Shown: positions 26,059 through 35,233, numbered from the stretch's first letter. The stretch is DNA of 64,000 nucleotides from XN24 sp047921455 (GCA_047921455.1 JBLRWC010000010.1:1-64000), one strand, 5' to 3'. A program made the numbers and translations. Notes: generated by a model not told the origin, from the sequence alone.

Positions 26059-26295
26059 ATGGCTGGGTTCTCGGACTGCAAGCCCGACGCGGGCGTGCTG
26101 GTGGTGCGCGCGCCGAGCGATCCCACGCTCGGCCTGCAGGACGGCGACGTGATCATGGACATCGGCGGGCGCCAGCCGGCCGATCCCGGCCACGTGGTGC
26201 GCATCCTGCGGTCTTACGTCGCCGGGGAGCGCCTCGTGATGACCGTGGTGCGCAAGGGTGAGCGCCGGCAACTCGAGGCCGATATTCCCGAGTAG
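26059..26295 (+). CDS. Short PDZ-domain protein, possibly a truncated gene
   Basis: A 78-aa open frame consisting of nearly nothing but a PDZ domain: DAGVLVVRAPSDPTLGLQDG, DVIMDIGGRQPADPGHVVRI, LRSYVAGERLVMTVVRKGER. A good GGGAGGG ribosome-binding site precedes the ATG. Larger periplasmic PDZ proteins have similar domains after a signal peptide, which is missing here; the in-frame sequence upstream stops at 26038-26040. It may be a real cytosolic peptide or the remnant of a longer gene. Confidence 0.6.
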   Translation: MAGFSDCKPDAGVLVVRAPSDPTLGLQDGDVIMDIGGRQPADPGHVVRILRSYVAGERLVMTVVRKGERRQLEADIPE

Positions 26296-26391
26296 CCGCG
26301 CGGGTGACCGCCAGGGGCGCACGGCGCCGCCGCCTCGGAGCGGTGGCGCCAGTTGCCCACTTCGGGTCTGTCCCCATACCATCCCCGCCCC

Positions 26392-27444
26392 ATGCGCCGC
26401 ACGGATTTCAATTACGACCTCCCCGAATCGCTGATCGCCCAGGCGCCCCTGGACGATCGCTCGGCCAGTCGCCTGCTGGTGGTGGACGGTGCGGCGGGGC
26501 GGTGGCGGGACGCGGGCTTTCGCGACCTGCCTGGATTCCTGCAGCCCGGCGACTTGCTGGTGCTCAACGACACCCGGGTGATTCCGGCGCGCGTGTTCGG
26601 CCAGAAGGAGAGCGGTGGACGGGTCGAGCTGCTGGTCGAGCGGCTGGTCGGGGAGCGCGGCGTGATCGGCCAGTTACGGGCGAGCAAGTCGCCTGCGCCC
26701 GGTGGACGGCTGCGCTTCGAGGGCGACGCCAGCGCGGTCGTGGTGGCGCGCACCGGGCATGACGGTGACCTGTTCGAGCTGGCCTTCGACCGCCCGGTGC
26801 TGCCCTGGCTGGAGGTCGCCGGGCACATGCCGCTGCCGCCCTATATCCACCGGGCTGCAAACGAGAGCGACCAGGCGCGCTACCAGACAATATTCGGCCG
26901 CCAGCCAGGCGCCGTGGCGGCGCCGACGGCGGGGTTGCATTTCGATGAACCATTGCTGGCGGCGTTGGCGGCGCGCGGCGTCGAGACCGCCACCGTCACG
27001 CTGCACGTGGGCGCGGGTACCTTTCAGCCGGTGCGCAGCGAGGATCCGCGCGCCCATCGCCTGCATGCCGAGCGTGTCACGGTCGATGCGTCCACCTGCG
27101 CCGCGGTGGCCGCCGCGCGCGCCCGCGGCGGCCGGGTGGTGGCGGTCGGCACCACGGTGGTGCGTAGCCTGGAAGCCGCTGCCGCCGGCGGCCGGCTGGC
27201 GCCGCTGGAGGGCGAGACCGAGCTGTTTATCCTGCCCGGCTACCGCTTCCAGGTAGTCGATGCGCTGGTGACCAACTTCCACCTGCCGGAATCCTCGCTG
27301 TTGATGCTGGTATGCGCGTTCGCCGGCCAGGACACCGTGCTGGGCGCTTATCGGCACGCGGTGGCGGCCGGCTACCGTTTTTTCAGTTACGGTGATGCGA
27401 TGTTGCTGACGCCCGCGCCGGGCGTGCGCGAGGAGACGACATGA
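26392..27444 (+). CDS. queA: S-adenosylmethionine:tRNA ribosyltransferase-isomerase (queuosine)
   Basis: QueA transfers and isomerises the ribose of S-adenosylmethionine onto preQ1-tRNA to give epoxyqueuosine. The protein has 350 aa starting MRRTDFNYDLPESLIAQAPL. Conserved stretches include DLLVLNDTRVIPARVFGQK, AVAAPTAGLHFDEPLL, TLHVGAGTFQPVR and VTNFHLPESSLLMLVCAFAG. The frame is open upstream of the ATG but that part lacks similarity. It overlaps tgt by ATGA. Confidence 0.96.
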   Translation: MRRTDFNYDLPESLIAQAPLDDRSASRLLVVDGAAGRWRDAGFRDLPGFLQPGDLLVLNDTRVIPARVFGQKESGGRVELLVERLVGERGVIGQLRASKSPAPGGRLRFEGDASAVVVARTGHDGDLFELAFDRPVLPWLEVAGHMPLPPYIHRAANESDQARYQTIFGRQPGAVAAPTAGLHFDEPLLAALAARGVETATVTLHVGAGTFQPVRSEDPRAHRLHAERVTVDASTCAAVAAARARGGRVVAVGTTVVRSLEAAAAGGRLAPLEGETELFILPGYRFQVVDALVTNFHLPESSLLMLVCAFAGQDTVLGAYRHAVAAGYRFFSYGDAMLLTPAPGVREETT

Positions 27445-28544
27445 AATTCGAGTTGCTGGCAAAAGACGGCGGCGCGCGCCGCGGCCGCCTCGAATTTCCG
27501 CGCGGCGTGGTCGAAACGCCGGTCTTTATGCCGGTCGGCACCTACGGCACCGTCAAGGCGATGACGCCCGAGGAGCTGCAGTCGCTGGGCGCGCGCATCA
27601 TTCTCGGCAACACCTTCCACCTCATGCTCCGTCCCGGCGAACAGATTGTCGCCGCGCATGGCGGGCTGCATGGCTTCATGCATTGGGACGGGCCGATCCT
27701 GACGGATTCCGGCGGGTTCCAGGTCTGGAGCCTGGCCGAGCTGCGCAAGATTTCCGAACAGGGCGTGCGCTTTGCTTCGCCCGTGGACGGCGCGCAGGTG
27801 TTCCTCGGGCCGGAGCGCTCCATGGAAATCCAGCACGCGCTGGGCGCGGATATCGTCATGGTATTCGACGAGTGCACGCCTCACCCGGCGACGGAGCAGC
27901 AGGCGCGCGAATCGATGGAGCTGTCGCTGCGCTGGGCGGCCCGTTGCCGCAGCGCCCATGGCGACCACCCGGCGGCGCTGTTCGGCATCGTCCAGGGCGG
28001 CATGTACCCCGCGCTTCGCCAGGCCTCGCTGGCCGGCCTGCTGGAGCTGGGCTTCGACGGCTACGCCCTCGGCGGCCTGTCGGTCGGCGAAACGGCCGCG
28101 GAGCGCGAGGCCATCATCGCGGCCGTGGAGCCCTTGCTGCCGGCCGACCGGCCGCGCTACCTGATGGGCGTGGGGACGCCGGAGGACCTGGTGGAGTCGG
28201 TGGCCCAGGGCATCGACATGTTCGATTGCGTCATGCCGACGCGCAACGCGCGCAATGGCTACCTGTTCACCCACCGCGGCACACTGCGCATTCGCAATGC
28301 CCGGCACCGCGAGGACACCGGACCCATCGACCCGGCTTGCGGTTGCTACACTTGTGCCCATTATTCGCGCGCTTACCTGCGGCACCTGGAGCGCTGTAAC
28401 GAAATTCTCGGCGCCCGCCTGAACACCATCCATAACCTGTATTTCTACCTGGACCTGATGGCGCAGATGCGGGCGGCCATCGAGGCCGGCCGCTTCCAGG
28501 ACTGGCGCCGCGAGTTCTACGCCCGGAGAATTGGCGAGGAATGA
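27441..28544 (+). CDS. tgt: tRNA-guanine transglycosylase
   Basis: The enzyme exchanges guanine at tRNA position 34 for preQ1, the step before QueA. It has 367 aa. Active-site and substrate loops are LTDSGGFQVWSL (nucleophile region), FDECTP and the VMPTRNARNGYLFT tRNA-binding stretch. The structural zinc site is CGCYTCAHYSRAYLRHL plus a downstream His in NTIHNLYFY. It is translationally coupled to queA by the ATGA overlap. yajC-secDF follow, as in most gammaproteobacteria. Confidence 0.97.
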   Translation: MKFELLAKDGGARRGRLEFPRGVVETPVFMPVGTYGTVKAMTPEELQSLGARIILGNTFHLMLRPGEQIVAAHGGLHGFMHWDGPILTDSGGFQVWSLAELRKISEQGVRFASPVDGAQVFLGPERSMEIQHALGADIVMVFDECTPHPATEQQARESMELSLRWAARCRSAHGDHPAALFGIVQGGMYPALRQASLAGLLELGFDGYALGGLSVGETAAEREAIIAAVEPLLPADRPRYLMGVGTPEDLVESVAQGIDMFDCVMPTRNARNGYLFTHRGTLRIRNARHREDTGPIDPACGCYTCAHYSRAYLRHLERCNEILGARLNTIHNLYFYLDLMAQMRAAIEAGRFQDWRREFYARRIGEE

Positions 28545-28587
28545 GGCATGGCGCGCGTGTCGTGGCATAATAGCCCGCTGTTTTACA

Positions 28588-28607
28588 GCCGCCCGGTTCC
28601 GGGCGGC
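28588..28607 (+). other. Strong hairpin in the tgt-yajC gap
   Basis: GCCGCCCGG and CCGGGCGGC form a perfect 9-bp stem with a 2-nt loop in DNA terms (realistically a 4-nt loop in RNA), 23 bp before the yajC ATG. No T-run follows. It may attenuate or stabilise the mRNA at the tgt/yajC boundary. Confidence 0.45.
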
Positions 28608-28629
28608 CCAATCCCGGGGACTTAATTCG

Positions 28630-28953
28630 ATGGATTTCTTCATTTCAAACGCGTGGGCCCAGGAAGGCGGCCAGACCGATCCTTTCCTGAGTTTCCTGCC
28701 GCTCATCCTGATATTCGTGATCTTCTATTTCCTGCTGATCCGGCCGCAGACCAAGCGCGCCAAGGAGCACCGGAACATGGTCGCGGAACTCAAGACCGGC
28801 GACGAGGTGATCACCGGCGGCGGCATTGTCGGCCGTATCAACGGCACCGGTGAACAGTTTCTCAAGGTCGAAGTCGCGGACGGCGTGGAACTGAGTATCC
28901 AGCGCCAGACCGTCATCGCCGTTCTGCCCAAGGGCACCTACAAGTCCGTCTGA
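28630..28953 (+). CDS. yajC: Sec translocase accessory protein YajC
   Basis: A 107-aa single-pass inner-membrane protein of the SecDF-YajC complex. The helix FLSFLPLILIFVIFYFLLIRPQ (about residues 20-41) is followed by the cytosolic domain with KRAKEHRNMVAELKTGDEVI. The ATG at 28630 begins MDFFISNAWAQEGG, typical for the family. secD starts 24 bp downstream. Confidence 0.96.
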   Translation: MDFFISNAWAQEGGQTDPFLSFLPLILIFVIFYFLLIRPQTKRAKEHRNMVAELKTGDEVITGGGIVGRINGTGEQFLKVEVADGVELSIQRQTVIAVLPKGTYKSV

Positions 28954-28977
28954 TCGGCCGGCCGCCAGGAAATACCC

Positions 28978-30831
28978 GTGGTTCTTAATCGTTTTCCTCT
29001 CTGGAAGAATTTGCTCGTTGTCGCGATCGTGCTGGCCGGCATCGTGTTCGCCCTGCCGAACCTGTTCGGTGACGCGCCTGCCGTGCAGATCACGGCCGAC
29101 ACCGGGCAGCCGCTGGACGCCACGGCGCATGAGCGTGTCAACGCGATCCTGGACGCCCGCGGCCTCGCTCATGGTCCCAGCTATCTCGAGGATGGTCGTG
29201 TCACGGTGCATTTTCCGGACGTGGAAGACCAGCTCCGGGCGCTGGACCTGTTGCGCGAGCAGCTTGGCCGCGGCTATGTCGCAGCCCTGACGCTGGCGCC
29301 GCGCACGCCGGCATTTTTCCGCGCTGTGGGACTCAAGCCGTTGAGCCTGGGCCTCGACCTGCGCGGCGGCGTGCACTTCATGTTCGAGGTGGACATGGAC
29401 GCCGCGATCAGCCAGGCGCTGGATCGCTACGAGGCCGATTTCCGCACGCTGCTGCGCGATGCCCGGATCCGTTACAAGTCGGTGCGGCGCGACGGCGACG
29501 TGGTGCGGGTGGTGCTCGAGAACGAAGACGACCGCCGCGCCGCCGCCCGGGTGATTGCCGATGCGGACCGCGATCTCGTCACCAGGGAGCGGCAGGTCGG
29601 CGGCGATTTTGAGCTGATCGTGCGCATGAGCGATAACCAGGTGCGCGAGCGCCAGGATTTTGCGATCGAGCAAAACACCATCACGCTGCGTAATCGCGTC
29701 AACGAACTGGGCGTCTCCGAGCCGGTGGTTCAGCGCCAGGGCGGCGACCGCATTGTCGTGCAGTTGCCGGGCATCCAGGATCCGGCGCAGGCCGAGCGCG
29801 TGCTCGGTGCGACTGCGACGCTGGAGTTCCGGCTCGTGGACGAGGTCAATAGTCCCTTCGAGGCCGCCGAGCGCGGTCGGGCGCCGCTCGGCTCCGCCCT
29901 GTACGAAGACCGGCACGGGCAACCGGTGCTGTTGCGCCGGGAGATCATCGTCACCGGCGACCAGTTGACCGGTGCCTCGTCCGGTTTCGACGAGGGCCAG
30001 CCCGCGGTGTTCGTGAACCTGGATGCGCGCGGCGCCCGCCGGATGGGCGAGACCACGCGCGCCAACCTGAACCGGCGCATGGCGGTGGTGTTCATCGAGC
30101 AGAAGCGCGACACCGTGGAGCGCAACGGCGTCTTCGAGGAAGTGACCCGCACGGAAGAGCGCGTCATCAGCGTGGCCACGATCCGTGGCGTGTTCTCGAA
30201 CCGCTTCCGGATCACCGGCCTCGATCCGCTCGAAGCCCGGGACCTTGCCTTGTTGCTGCGCGCCGGCTCGCTGGCCGCGCCTATTTTCAAGGTCGAAGAA
30301 CGCACCATCGGCCCGAGCCTCGGCCAGGAGAACATCGAGCGCGGCATGCTGGCCGTCGCCTTCGGCTTCCTGCTGGTGGTGGTGTTCATGGGGCTGTACT
30401 ACCGCGTGTTCGGCCTGGTCGCCAACCTGGCGCTGCTGACCAACCTGGTGCTCGTCATCGCCCTGCTGTCGATGCTGCAGGCGGCGCTGACCTTGCCCGG
30501 CATCGCCGGCATCGTCTTGACGGTCGGCATGGCCGTGGACGCCAACGTGCTCATTTTCGAACGAATACGCGAGGAGATCCGCAACGGCAACACGCCGCAG
30601 GCGGCCATCCACGCCGGCTACGAAAAGGCCTTTTCGTCCATTGCCGACGCCAACGTCACGACGCTGATTGCGGCCGTCGTGTTGTTCACCTTCGGCACCG
30701 GCCCGATCCGCGGTTTTGCGGTGACGCTGTCGCTCGGCATCATCACTTCCATGTTTACGGCCATCGTCGGCACCCGCGCCGTGGTCAACGGCTTGTACGG
30801 CGGCCGGCGCGTCCAGGCGCTGCCGATCTGA
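28978..30831 (+). CDS. secD: Protein translocase subunit SecD
   Basis: A proton-driven RND-type subunit that pulls preproteins through SecYEG. It has 617 aa with a GTG start. After the first helix (LLVVAIVLAGIVFALPNLFG) comes the large periplasmic P1 region with LGLDLRGGVHFMFEVDMDAA, and the C-terminal five-helix bundle contains LTVGMAVDANVLIFERIREE, with the Asp needed for proton transport. secF follows 13 bp later. Confidence 0.96.
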   Translation: MVLNRFPLWKNLLVVAIVLAGIVFALPNLFGDAPAVQITADTGQPLDATAHERVNAILDARGLAHGPSYLEDGRVTVHFPDVEDQLRALDLLREQLGRGYVAALTLAPRTPAFFRAVGLKPLSLGLDLRGGVHFMFEVDMDAAISQALDRYEADFRTLLRDARIRYKSVRRDGDVVRVVLENEDDRRAAARVIADADRDLVTRERQVGGDFELIVRMSDNQVRERQDFAIEQNTITLRNRVNELGVSEPVVQRQGGDRIVVQLPGIQDPAQAERVLGATATLEFRLVDEVNSPFEAAERGRAPLGSALYEDRHGQPVLLRREIIVTGDQLTGASSGFDEGQPAVFVNLDARGARRMGETTRANLNRRMAVVFIEQKRDTVERNGVFEEVTRTEERVISVATIRGVFSNRFRITGLDPLEARDLALLLRAGSLAAPIFKVEERTIGPSLGQENIERGMLAVAFGFLLVVVFMGLYYRVFGLVANLALLTNLVLVIALLSMLQAALTLPGIAGIVLTVGMAVDANVLIFERIREEIRNGNTPQAAIHAGYEKAFSSIADANVTTLIAAVVLFTFGTGPIRGFAVTLSLGIITSMFTAIVGTRAVVNGLYGGRRVQALPI

Positions 30832-30844
30832 GGAGACGGTCCGG

Positions 30845-31786
30845 ATGGATTTTTTCAAGATCGAATCGCATATCGAGTTCCTCAAGGTCAGGAAAGTGGC
30901 CTTTATCATCTCGGCCGTGCTGATCATTGTGTCGCTGGCGTCGCTGGCGGTGCGCGGGCTCAATTTCGGCATCGAGTTCCGCGGCGGCGTGGTGATCGAG
31001 GCGGGGTTCCCGGAATCCGTGGACCTGCCGCCGATTCGCGCGGCGCTCGAGGACGCGGGCATCGACCGCTCGGTCGTGCAGCATTTCGGCAGCTCGCGCG
31101 AAGTCACCGTCCAGTTGCTGGCCGAGGAAGGCGCCGACCCGAGCGACACCCGCGACCGGGTCATGCAGGTGCTGCGCACGGTGGACGCCGCGGCCGAATT
31201 GCGCCGCGTCGAATTCGTCGGGCCGCAGGTGGGTCGTGAACTGGCGGAGGCGGGCGGCATGGCGACGCTGTTCGCCCTGTTGCTGATCCTCGCCTACGTG
31301 TCGTTCCGCTTCCAGTGGAAATTTTCGCTCGGCGCCGTCGCGGCGCTGGTGCATGACGTGATCATCACGCTGGGGATTTTCTCCATCATCCAGCTGGCTT
31401 TCGACCTGGCGGTGCTCGCAGCGGTGTTGGCGGTCATCGGCTACTCGCTCAATGACACCATCGTCATCTTCGACCGCATTCGCGAAAACATGCTGAAGAT
31501 GCGGCGCAAGTCCACCGAGGAAGTGATGGACGCCTCCCTGAACCAGACGCTGTCGCGCACCATCATGACCGGCGTGACGACCTTGCTGGTGCTGCTGTCG
31601 CTGTATTTTCTCGGCGGCGAGGCGATCTCCGGCTTTTCGGTCGCGCTGATCATCGGCGTGCTGGTGGGCACCTACTCCTCGATCTATATCGCCAGCGCCA
31701 CGGCCCTGGCGCTCAAGGTCACGACCATCGACCTCATCCCGCCGCAGGCCAAGGACGAAGACGAATCGTCCGGCGTGCTCCCCTAG
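30845..31786 (+). CDS. secF: Protein translocase subunit SecF
   Basis: Partner of SecD. It has 313 aa and six transmembrane helices. Motifs are LNFGIEFRGGVVIEAGFPES in the periplasmic part, VGPQVGRELAEAGGMATLFA before TM2, and IGYSLNDTIVIFDRIRENM with the conserved Asp-Arg. It is the last gene of the queA-tgt-yajC-secDF cluster and converges with suhB after 31 bp. Confidence 0.96.
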   Translation: MDFFKIESHIEFLKVRKVAFIISAVLIIVSLASLAVRGLNFGIEFRGGVVIEAGFPESVDLPPIRAALEDAGIDRSVVQHFGSSREVTVQLLAEEGADPSDTRDRVMQVLRTVDAAAELRRVEFVGPQVGRELAEAGGMATLFALLLILAYVSFRFQWKFSLGAVAALVHDVIITLGIFSIIQLAFDLAVLAAVLAVIGYSLNDTIVIFDRIRENMLKMRRKSTEEVMDASLNQTLSRTIMTGVTTLLVLLSLYFLGGEAISGFSVALIIGVLVGTYSSIYIASATALALKVTTIDLIPPQAKDEDESSGVLP

Positions 31787-31817
31787 CCGCGCACGCGTGG
31801 TTCGCGTGGTTTGCGTG

Positions 31818-32645
31818 TTACGCGCGGGCCGCCGGCTGCGCGCGTAGCTCGGGGGTCAGGTGCGGTTCGATCAGCGTGAGCAGCGCCTCGTGGATCTTGG
31901 GGTTGCCGGCGACCACGTTGCCGTTCTGCTGCCAGCCGTCGCGCCCGACCAGGTCGGTGACGATGCCGCCGCACTCCTGGATCATCAGCACGCCCGCGGC
32001 GATGTCCCAGATATTCAGGCCGATTTCCCAGAAACCGTCCAGCCGGCCTGCCGCCACGTAGGCCAGGTCCAGGGCCGCCGCGCCCGGGCGGCGCACGCCG
32101 GAAGTTTCCCGGATCACGGACTTCAGCATCCCCATGTAGGCGTCCAGCCATGCGGAGTCTTCCTTGTAGGGATAGCCGGTGCCGATCAGCGACTTCTCCA
32201 GCAGGCGGGCGTCGCTGACGCGCATTTTGCGCCCGTCCACGGTGGCGCCGGCGCCGCGGCTGGCGGTGAACAGTTCCTGGCGCAGCGGGTCGTAGATCAC
32301 GCCGTGCTCGAGCCGGCCACGGTGCATCACCGCGATGGAAACGCAAAATACCGGGAAGCCGTGCAGAAAGTTGGTTGTGCCGTCGAGCGGATCGATGATC
32401 CAGACATACTCGGCCTCCGCGCTGGCCGGGCTCGCGCCACTTTCCTCCGCGAGGAAGGCATGGTCCGGATAACTGCGCTGCACGGTGCGGATGATGTCGT
32501 CTTCGGCCATGCGATCGACTTCGCTGACGAAGTCGTAGCGGCCCTTGGAGTCGATCTTGATGGCGTCCAGCTGGTTTATGTGGCGGACGATCAGGTCGCC
32601 GGCGCGGCGCGCGGCGCGAACGCCGATGTTCAACATGGGATGCAT
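31818..32645 (-). CDS. suhB: Inositol-1-monophosphatase SuhB
   Basis: A lithium-sensitive phosphatase family member of 275 aa; in E. coli SuhB also acts in rRNA antitermination. The start at MHPMLNIGVRAARRAGDLIV is the typical N-terminus, and the upstream open frame is unrelated. Metal-binding motifs are FLAEESGA, WIIDPLDGTTNFLHGFPVF and NIWDIAAGVLMIQECGG. It is divergent from trmJ with a 110-bp gap. Confidence 0.95.
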   Translation of the reverse strand: MHPMLNIGVRAARRAGDLIVRHINQLDAIKIDSKGRYDFVSEVDRMAEDDIIRTVQRSYPDHAFLAEESGASPASAEAEYVWIIDPLDGTTNFLHGFPVFCVSIAVMHRGRLEHGVIYDPLRQELFTASRGAGATVDGRKMRVSDARLLEKSLIGTGYPYKEDSAWLDAYMGMLKSVIRETSGVRRPGAAALDLAYVAAGRLDGFWEIGLNIWDIAAGVLMIQECGGIVTDLVGRDGWQQNGNVVAGNPKIHEALLTLIEPHLTPELRAQPAARA

Positions 32646-32711
32646 TAGGTTCTCTCCTCCGGCGGGGCGGGCGGTATGCCCTGTCGCGCGCCAGAGCCGG
32701 TTACAGCCGGT

Positions 32712-32717
32712 TAGAAT
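32712..32717 (+). promoter_or_regulatory. Possible -10 box for trmJ
   Basis: TAGAAT placed 38 bp upstream of the trmJ ATG, just after a short direct repeat (AGCCGGTTA twice). No convincing -35 hexamer is present at 17 bp. Confidence 0.35.
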
Positions 32718-32755
32718 AACAACTCGTCCCGCTTCCTGCAGGCCTTTCGACGCCA

Positions 32756-33541
32756 ATGAGTATTCCCATCCGCATCGTGCTGGTCGGCACGACCCACCCG
32801 GGCAATATCGGCGCAGCCGCGCGCGCCATGTGCACCATGGGCCTGGACCGGCTGACCCTGGTCGCGCCGCGCGCCTTCCCGAGCGAGGAAGCCACCGCGC
32901 GGGCCGCCGGCGCGGACGCCGTGCTGGACCAGGCGCGGGTCTGCGCCAGCCTCGAGGAGGCGCTGGCCGATTGTCGGTTCGTGGTCGGCGCCAGCGCGCG
33001 GCTGCGCGGACTGTCGTTTTCGACCCTGGCGCCCCGCGAGGCCGCGCCGCGACTGCTGGCCGAGAGTGCGCATGGCGAAGCGGCGGTGGTATTCGGGCGC
33101 GAGAGCAGCGGGCTGAGCAACGACGAGCTGGCCAGCTGTCACGCGTTGCTGCACATCCCGACCAGCCCGGATTACAGCTCGCTCAATCTCGCCATGGCGG
33201 TGCAGGTGGTGAGTTATGAGCTGCGCCTGGCAATGCTGGCCTCAGCCGCCCCCGAGCCAGCCCGCGAACGGCCTGATCCGCTGGCCACCGTGGCGGACCT
33301 GGAGCGTTTCTATGCGCACCTGGAACGGACCCTGGTGGCGGCCGGATTTCTGAACCCCGCCAACCCGCGTCACCTCATGCTGCGGATACGGCGGCTGTTC
33401 AGCAGGGCACTTCCGGAAGAGCGCGAGGTCAGAATCCTGCGGGGGATCCTCAGCGCCCTGGAGCCGCGGCCCGGCGGGACACAGCCGGTCGTGGCCGCCG
33501 AACAGGCACGCGATGAGACGCCGCACGGCCGGACGCGTTAA
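32756..33541 (+). CDS. trmJ: tRNA (cytidine/uridine-2'-O)-methyltransferase TrmJ
   Basis: A SPOUT-fold enzyme that 2'-O-methylates position 32 of the tRNA anticodon loop. It has 261 aa starting MSIPIRIVLVGTTHPGNIGA. SpoU motifs are TTHPGNIGAAARAMCTMGLD, VVFGRESSGLSNDELASCHA and HIPTSPDYSSLNLAMAVQVV. In E. coli trmJ lies directly upstream of the isc operon, as here, but no iscR follows. Confidence 0.95.
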   Translation: MSIPIRIVLVGTTHPGNIGAAARAMCTMGLDRLTLVAPRAFPSEEATARAAGADAVLDQARVCASLEEALADCRFVVGASARLRGLSFSTLAPREAAPRLLAESAHGEAAVVFGRESSGLSNDELASCHALLHIPTSPDYSSLNLAMAVQVVSYELRLAMLASAAPEPARERPDPLATVADLERFYAHLERTLVAAGFLNPANPRHLMLRIRRLFSRALPEEREVRILRGILSALEPRPGGTQPVVAAEQARDETPHGRTR

Positions 33542-33581
33542 GGTACTCGCGCGGCCGGCCAGCCGGCCGACGGCCAACAAG

Positions 33582-34784
33582 ATGAAAGATATGCGCACAC
33601 CAATTTATTTCGATTATGCCGCGACCACGCCGGTGGACGACCGTGTCGTCGCGCGCATGGTCGAGTGCCTCGGCCGGGATGGCTGTTTCGCGAATCCGGC
33701 CTCCAGCTCGCACGCCCCCGGGCGCGCCGCGCGCGGCCGGGTCGAGGCCGCGCGCCTCGAAGTCGCCGCGCTGCTCGGCGCCAGGCCCACCGAGATCATC
33801 TGGACATCCGGTGCGACCGAGTCGAACAACCTGGCTATCACGGGCGCGGCGCGCTTCCACGCCGACCGCGGCCGCCATATCGTCACCAGCCGCACGGAAC
33901 ACAAGGCGGTGCTCGATACGTGTCGCCAGCTCGAGAAAGAAGGCTGGCGGGTCACCTACGTCACGCCGGGACCGGGTGGCATCGTGACCGCCGACGAGAT
34001 CGAGCCCGCGCTGCGATCCGACACCGTGCTGGTCTCGGTGATGTTCGTGAATAACGAAATCGGCACGATCAATGAACTGGCGCCGATCGGCCGGTTGTGC
34101 CGCGAGCGCGCCGTGCTGTTTCACGTCGACGCCGCGCAGGCGGCCGGCAAGCTGCCGGTGAATGTCGATGAGCTCGGCGCGGACATGTTGTCCGTGTCGG
34201 CGCACAAGGTTTATGGCCCGAAGGGCGCCGGTGCCCTGTATCTGCGGGGCAGTCCGAAAAGCCGCCTCGAGCCGCTGATCCACGGGGGCGGCCACGAATG
34301 GGGCATGCGCTCGGGGACCCTCGCGACCCACCAGGTCGTCGGCATGGGCGAAGCCTTTCGTATTGCCGCTGCGGAGCAGGCGGCCGAAGCAGAACGCTTG
34401 CGGGCGCTGCGCGATCGCTTGTGGACGGGAATCGTCGGCCTGGGCGGCGTACATATCAACGGCGATCCCGAGCGGCGTGTCGCCGGCCTGCTCAGCGTTT
34501 GTTTCGAGGGCGTGGAAGGTGAAAGCCTGTTGTTCGCGCTGCGGGAGCTGGCCCTGTCCAGCGGCTCGGCGTGCACTTCGGCCAGCCGCGACGCCTCCTA
34601 CGTGCTGCGCGCCCTGGGGCGCGATGACCAGCTGGCGCAGAGTTCGCTGCGCTTCAGCCTCGGGCGGTTTACGACCGCCGCGGAAGTGGACCATGCGATT
34701 CGCGTGGTCAGGGAACAGGTGGGCCGGCTACGCGCGCTGGCGCCGGCATCGGCGGGCCACGCAGCCGGCGGGGAGGCAATATGA
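33582..34784 (+). CDS. iscS: Cysteine desulfurase, IscS type
   Basis: A PLP enzyme that extracts sulfur from cysteine for Fe-S clusters and tRNA thiolation. It has about 400 aa, starting at MKDMRTPIYFDYAATTPVDD, or three codons later at 33591. The PLP Lys is in DMLSVSAHKVYGPKGAGALY, PLP contacts include HVDAAQAAG, and the mobile catalytic Cys loop is ALSSGSACTSASRD. It is followed at once by an IscU-like gene (ATGA-type overlap at 34781) and iscA. iscR, hscB, hscA and fdx, usual partners, are missing from this locus. Confidence 0.95.
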   Translation: MKDMRTPIYFDYAATTPVDDRVVARMVECLGRDGCFANPASSSHAPGRAARGRVEAARLEVAALLGARPTEIIWTSGATESNNLAITGAARFHADRGRHIVTSRTEHKAVLDTCRQLEKEGWRVTYVTPGPGGIVTADEIEPALRSDTVLVSVMFVNNEIGTINELAPIGRLCRERAVLFHVDAAQAAGKLPVNVDELGADMLSVSAHKVYGPKGAGALYLRGSPKSRLEPLIHGGGHEWGMRSGTLATHQVVGMGEAFRIAAAEQAAEAERLRALRDRLWTGIVGLGGVHINGDPERRVAGLLSVCFEGVEGESLLFALRELALSSGSACTSASRDASYVLRALGRDDQLAQSSLRFSLGRFTTAAEVDHAIRVVREQVGRLRALAPASAGHAAGGEAI

Positions 34785-35179
34785 ATACAGCAGCTGCACA
34801 GCTCGACTACTCCGGCGAAGTGCGTAATCGTTTCGAGACCGCACCGCGCCACGGCCGCGTCTTGGCGGCGCCGACCGAGCACTGGGCTGGCGGCGCCGGG
34901 GAAGTCGGCCGCGGCGTGCGGGTCGAGTTCGAGGCGAGGGTACGCGACGGTCGGGTTGCGGAGTGCCGCTTTCGCGCTTACGGTTGTCCGCATGTCATAG
35001 CCGCCGCCTCGTGGGTTGCGGAGCAGGCCGAGGGGCGCAGCGTCGGCGACCTGGATTGGCTGGACCCGCAGCGCCTGGCGGCCTTACTGGAGGCGCCACC
35101 GCATAAACTTGGCAGCCTGCTGGTGGTCGAAGATGCTTTGCGCGCCTGTTTTGCGGGACAACCCGAGGGACGGCGTTAA
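34781..35179 (+). CDS. IscU-like protein lacking two of three cluster cysteines
   Basis: A 132-aa protein with IscU/NifU-N fold similarity in the place of iscU. The segment ECRFRAYGCPHVIAAASWVA (about 61-80) matches the second ligand Cys of IscU (YGC, C69 here). The first ligand region (ACGD in IscU) reads AGEVG and the third (KIHCSILAEDA in E. coli) reads KLGSLLVVEDA, so both other Cys and the His next to the third are gone. It may be a specialised interaction partner of IscS or an Fe-S scaffold with a different ligand set rather than a classical scaffold. The start overlaps the iscS stop. Confidence 0.8.
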   Translation: MNTAAAQLDYSGEVRNRFETAPRHGRVLAAPTEHWAGGAGEVGRGVRVEFEARVRDGRVAECRFRAYGCPHVIAAASWVAEQAEGRSVGDLDWLDPQRLAALLEAPPHKLGSLLVVEDALRACFAGQPEGRR

Positions 35180-35233
35180 AATACGGTTCCACCGGGCGTC
35201 CGGTGGACACAGGATCGAGAGGAGTGCGAGACG

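Noticed and set aside
28645..31260. 871-codon open frame on the minus strand
   Set aside because: It lies antisense to yajC, secD and secF, whose products are clear. High GC makes such long shadow frames common, and its translation shows no recognisable domain.
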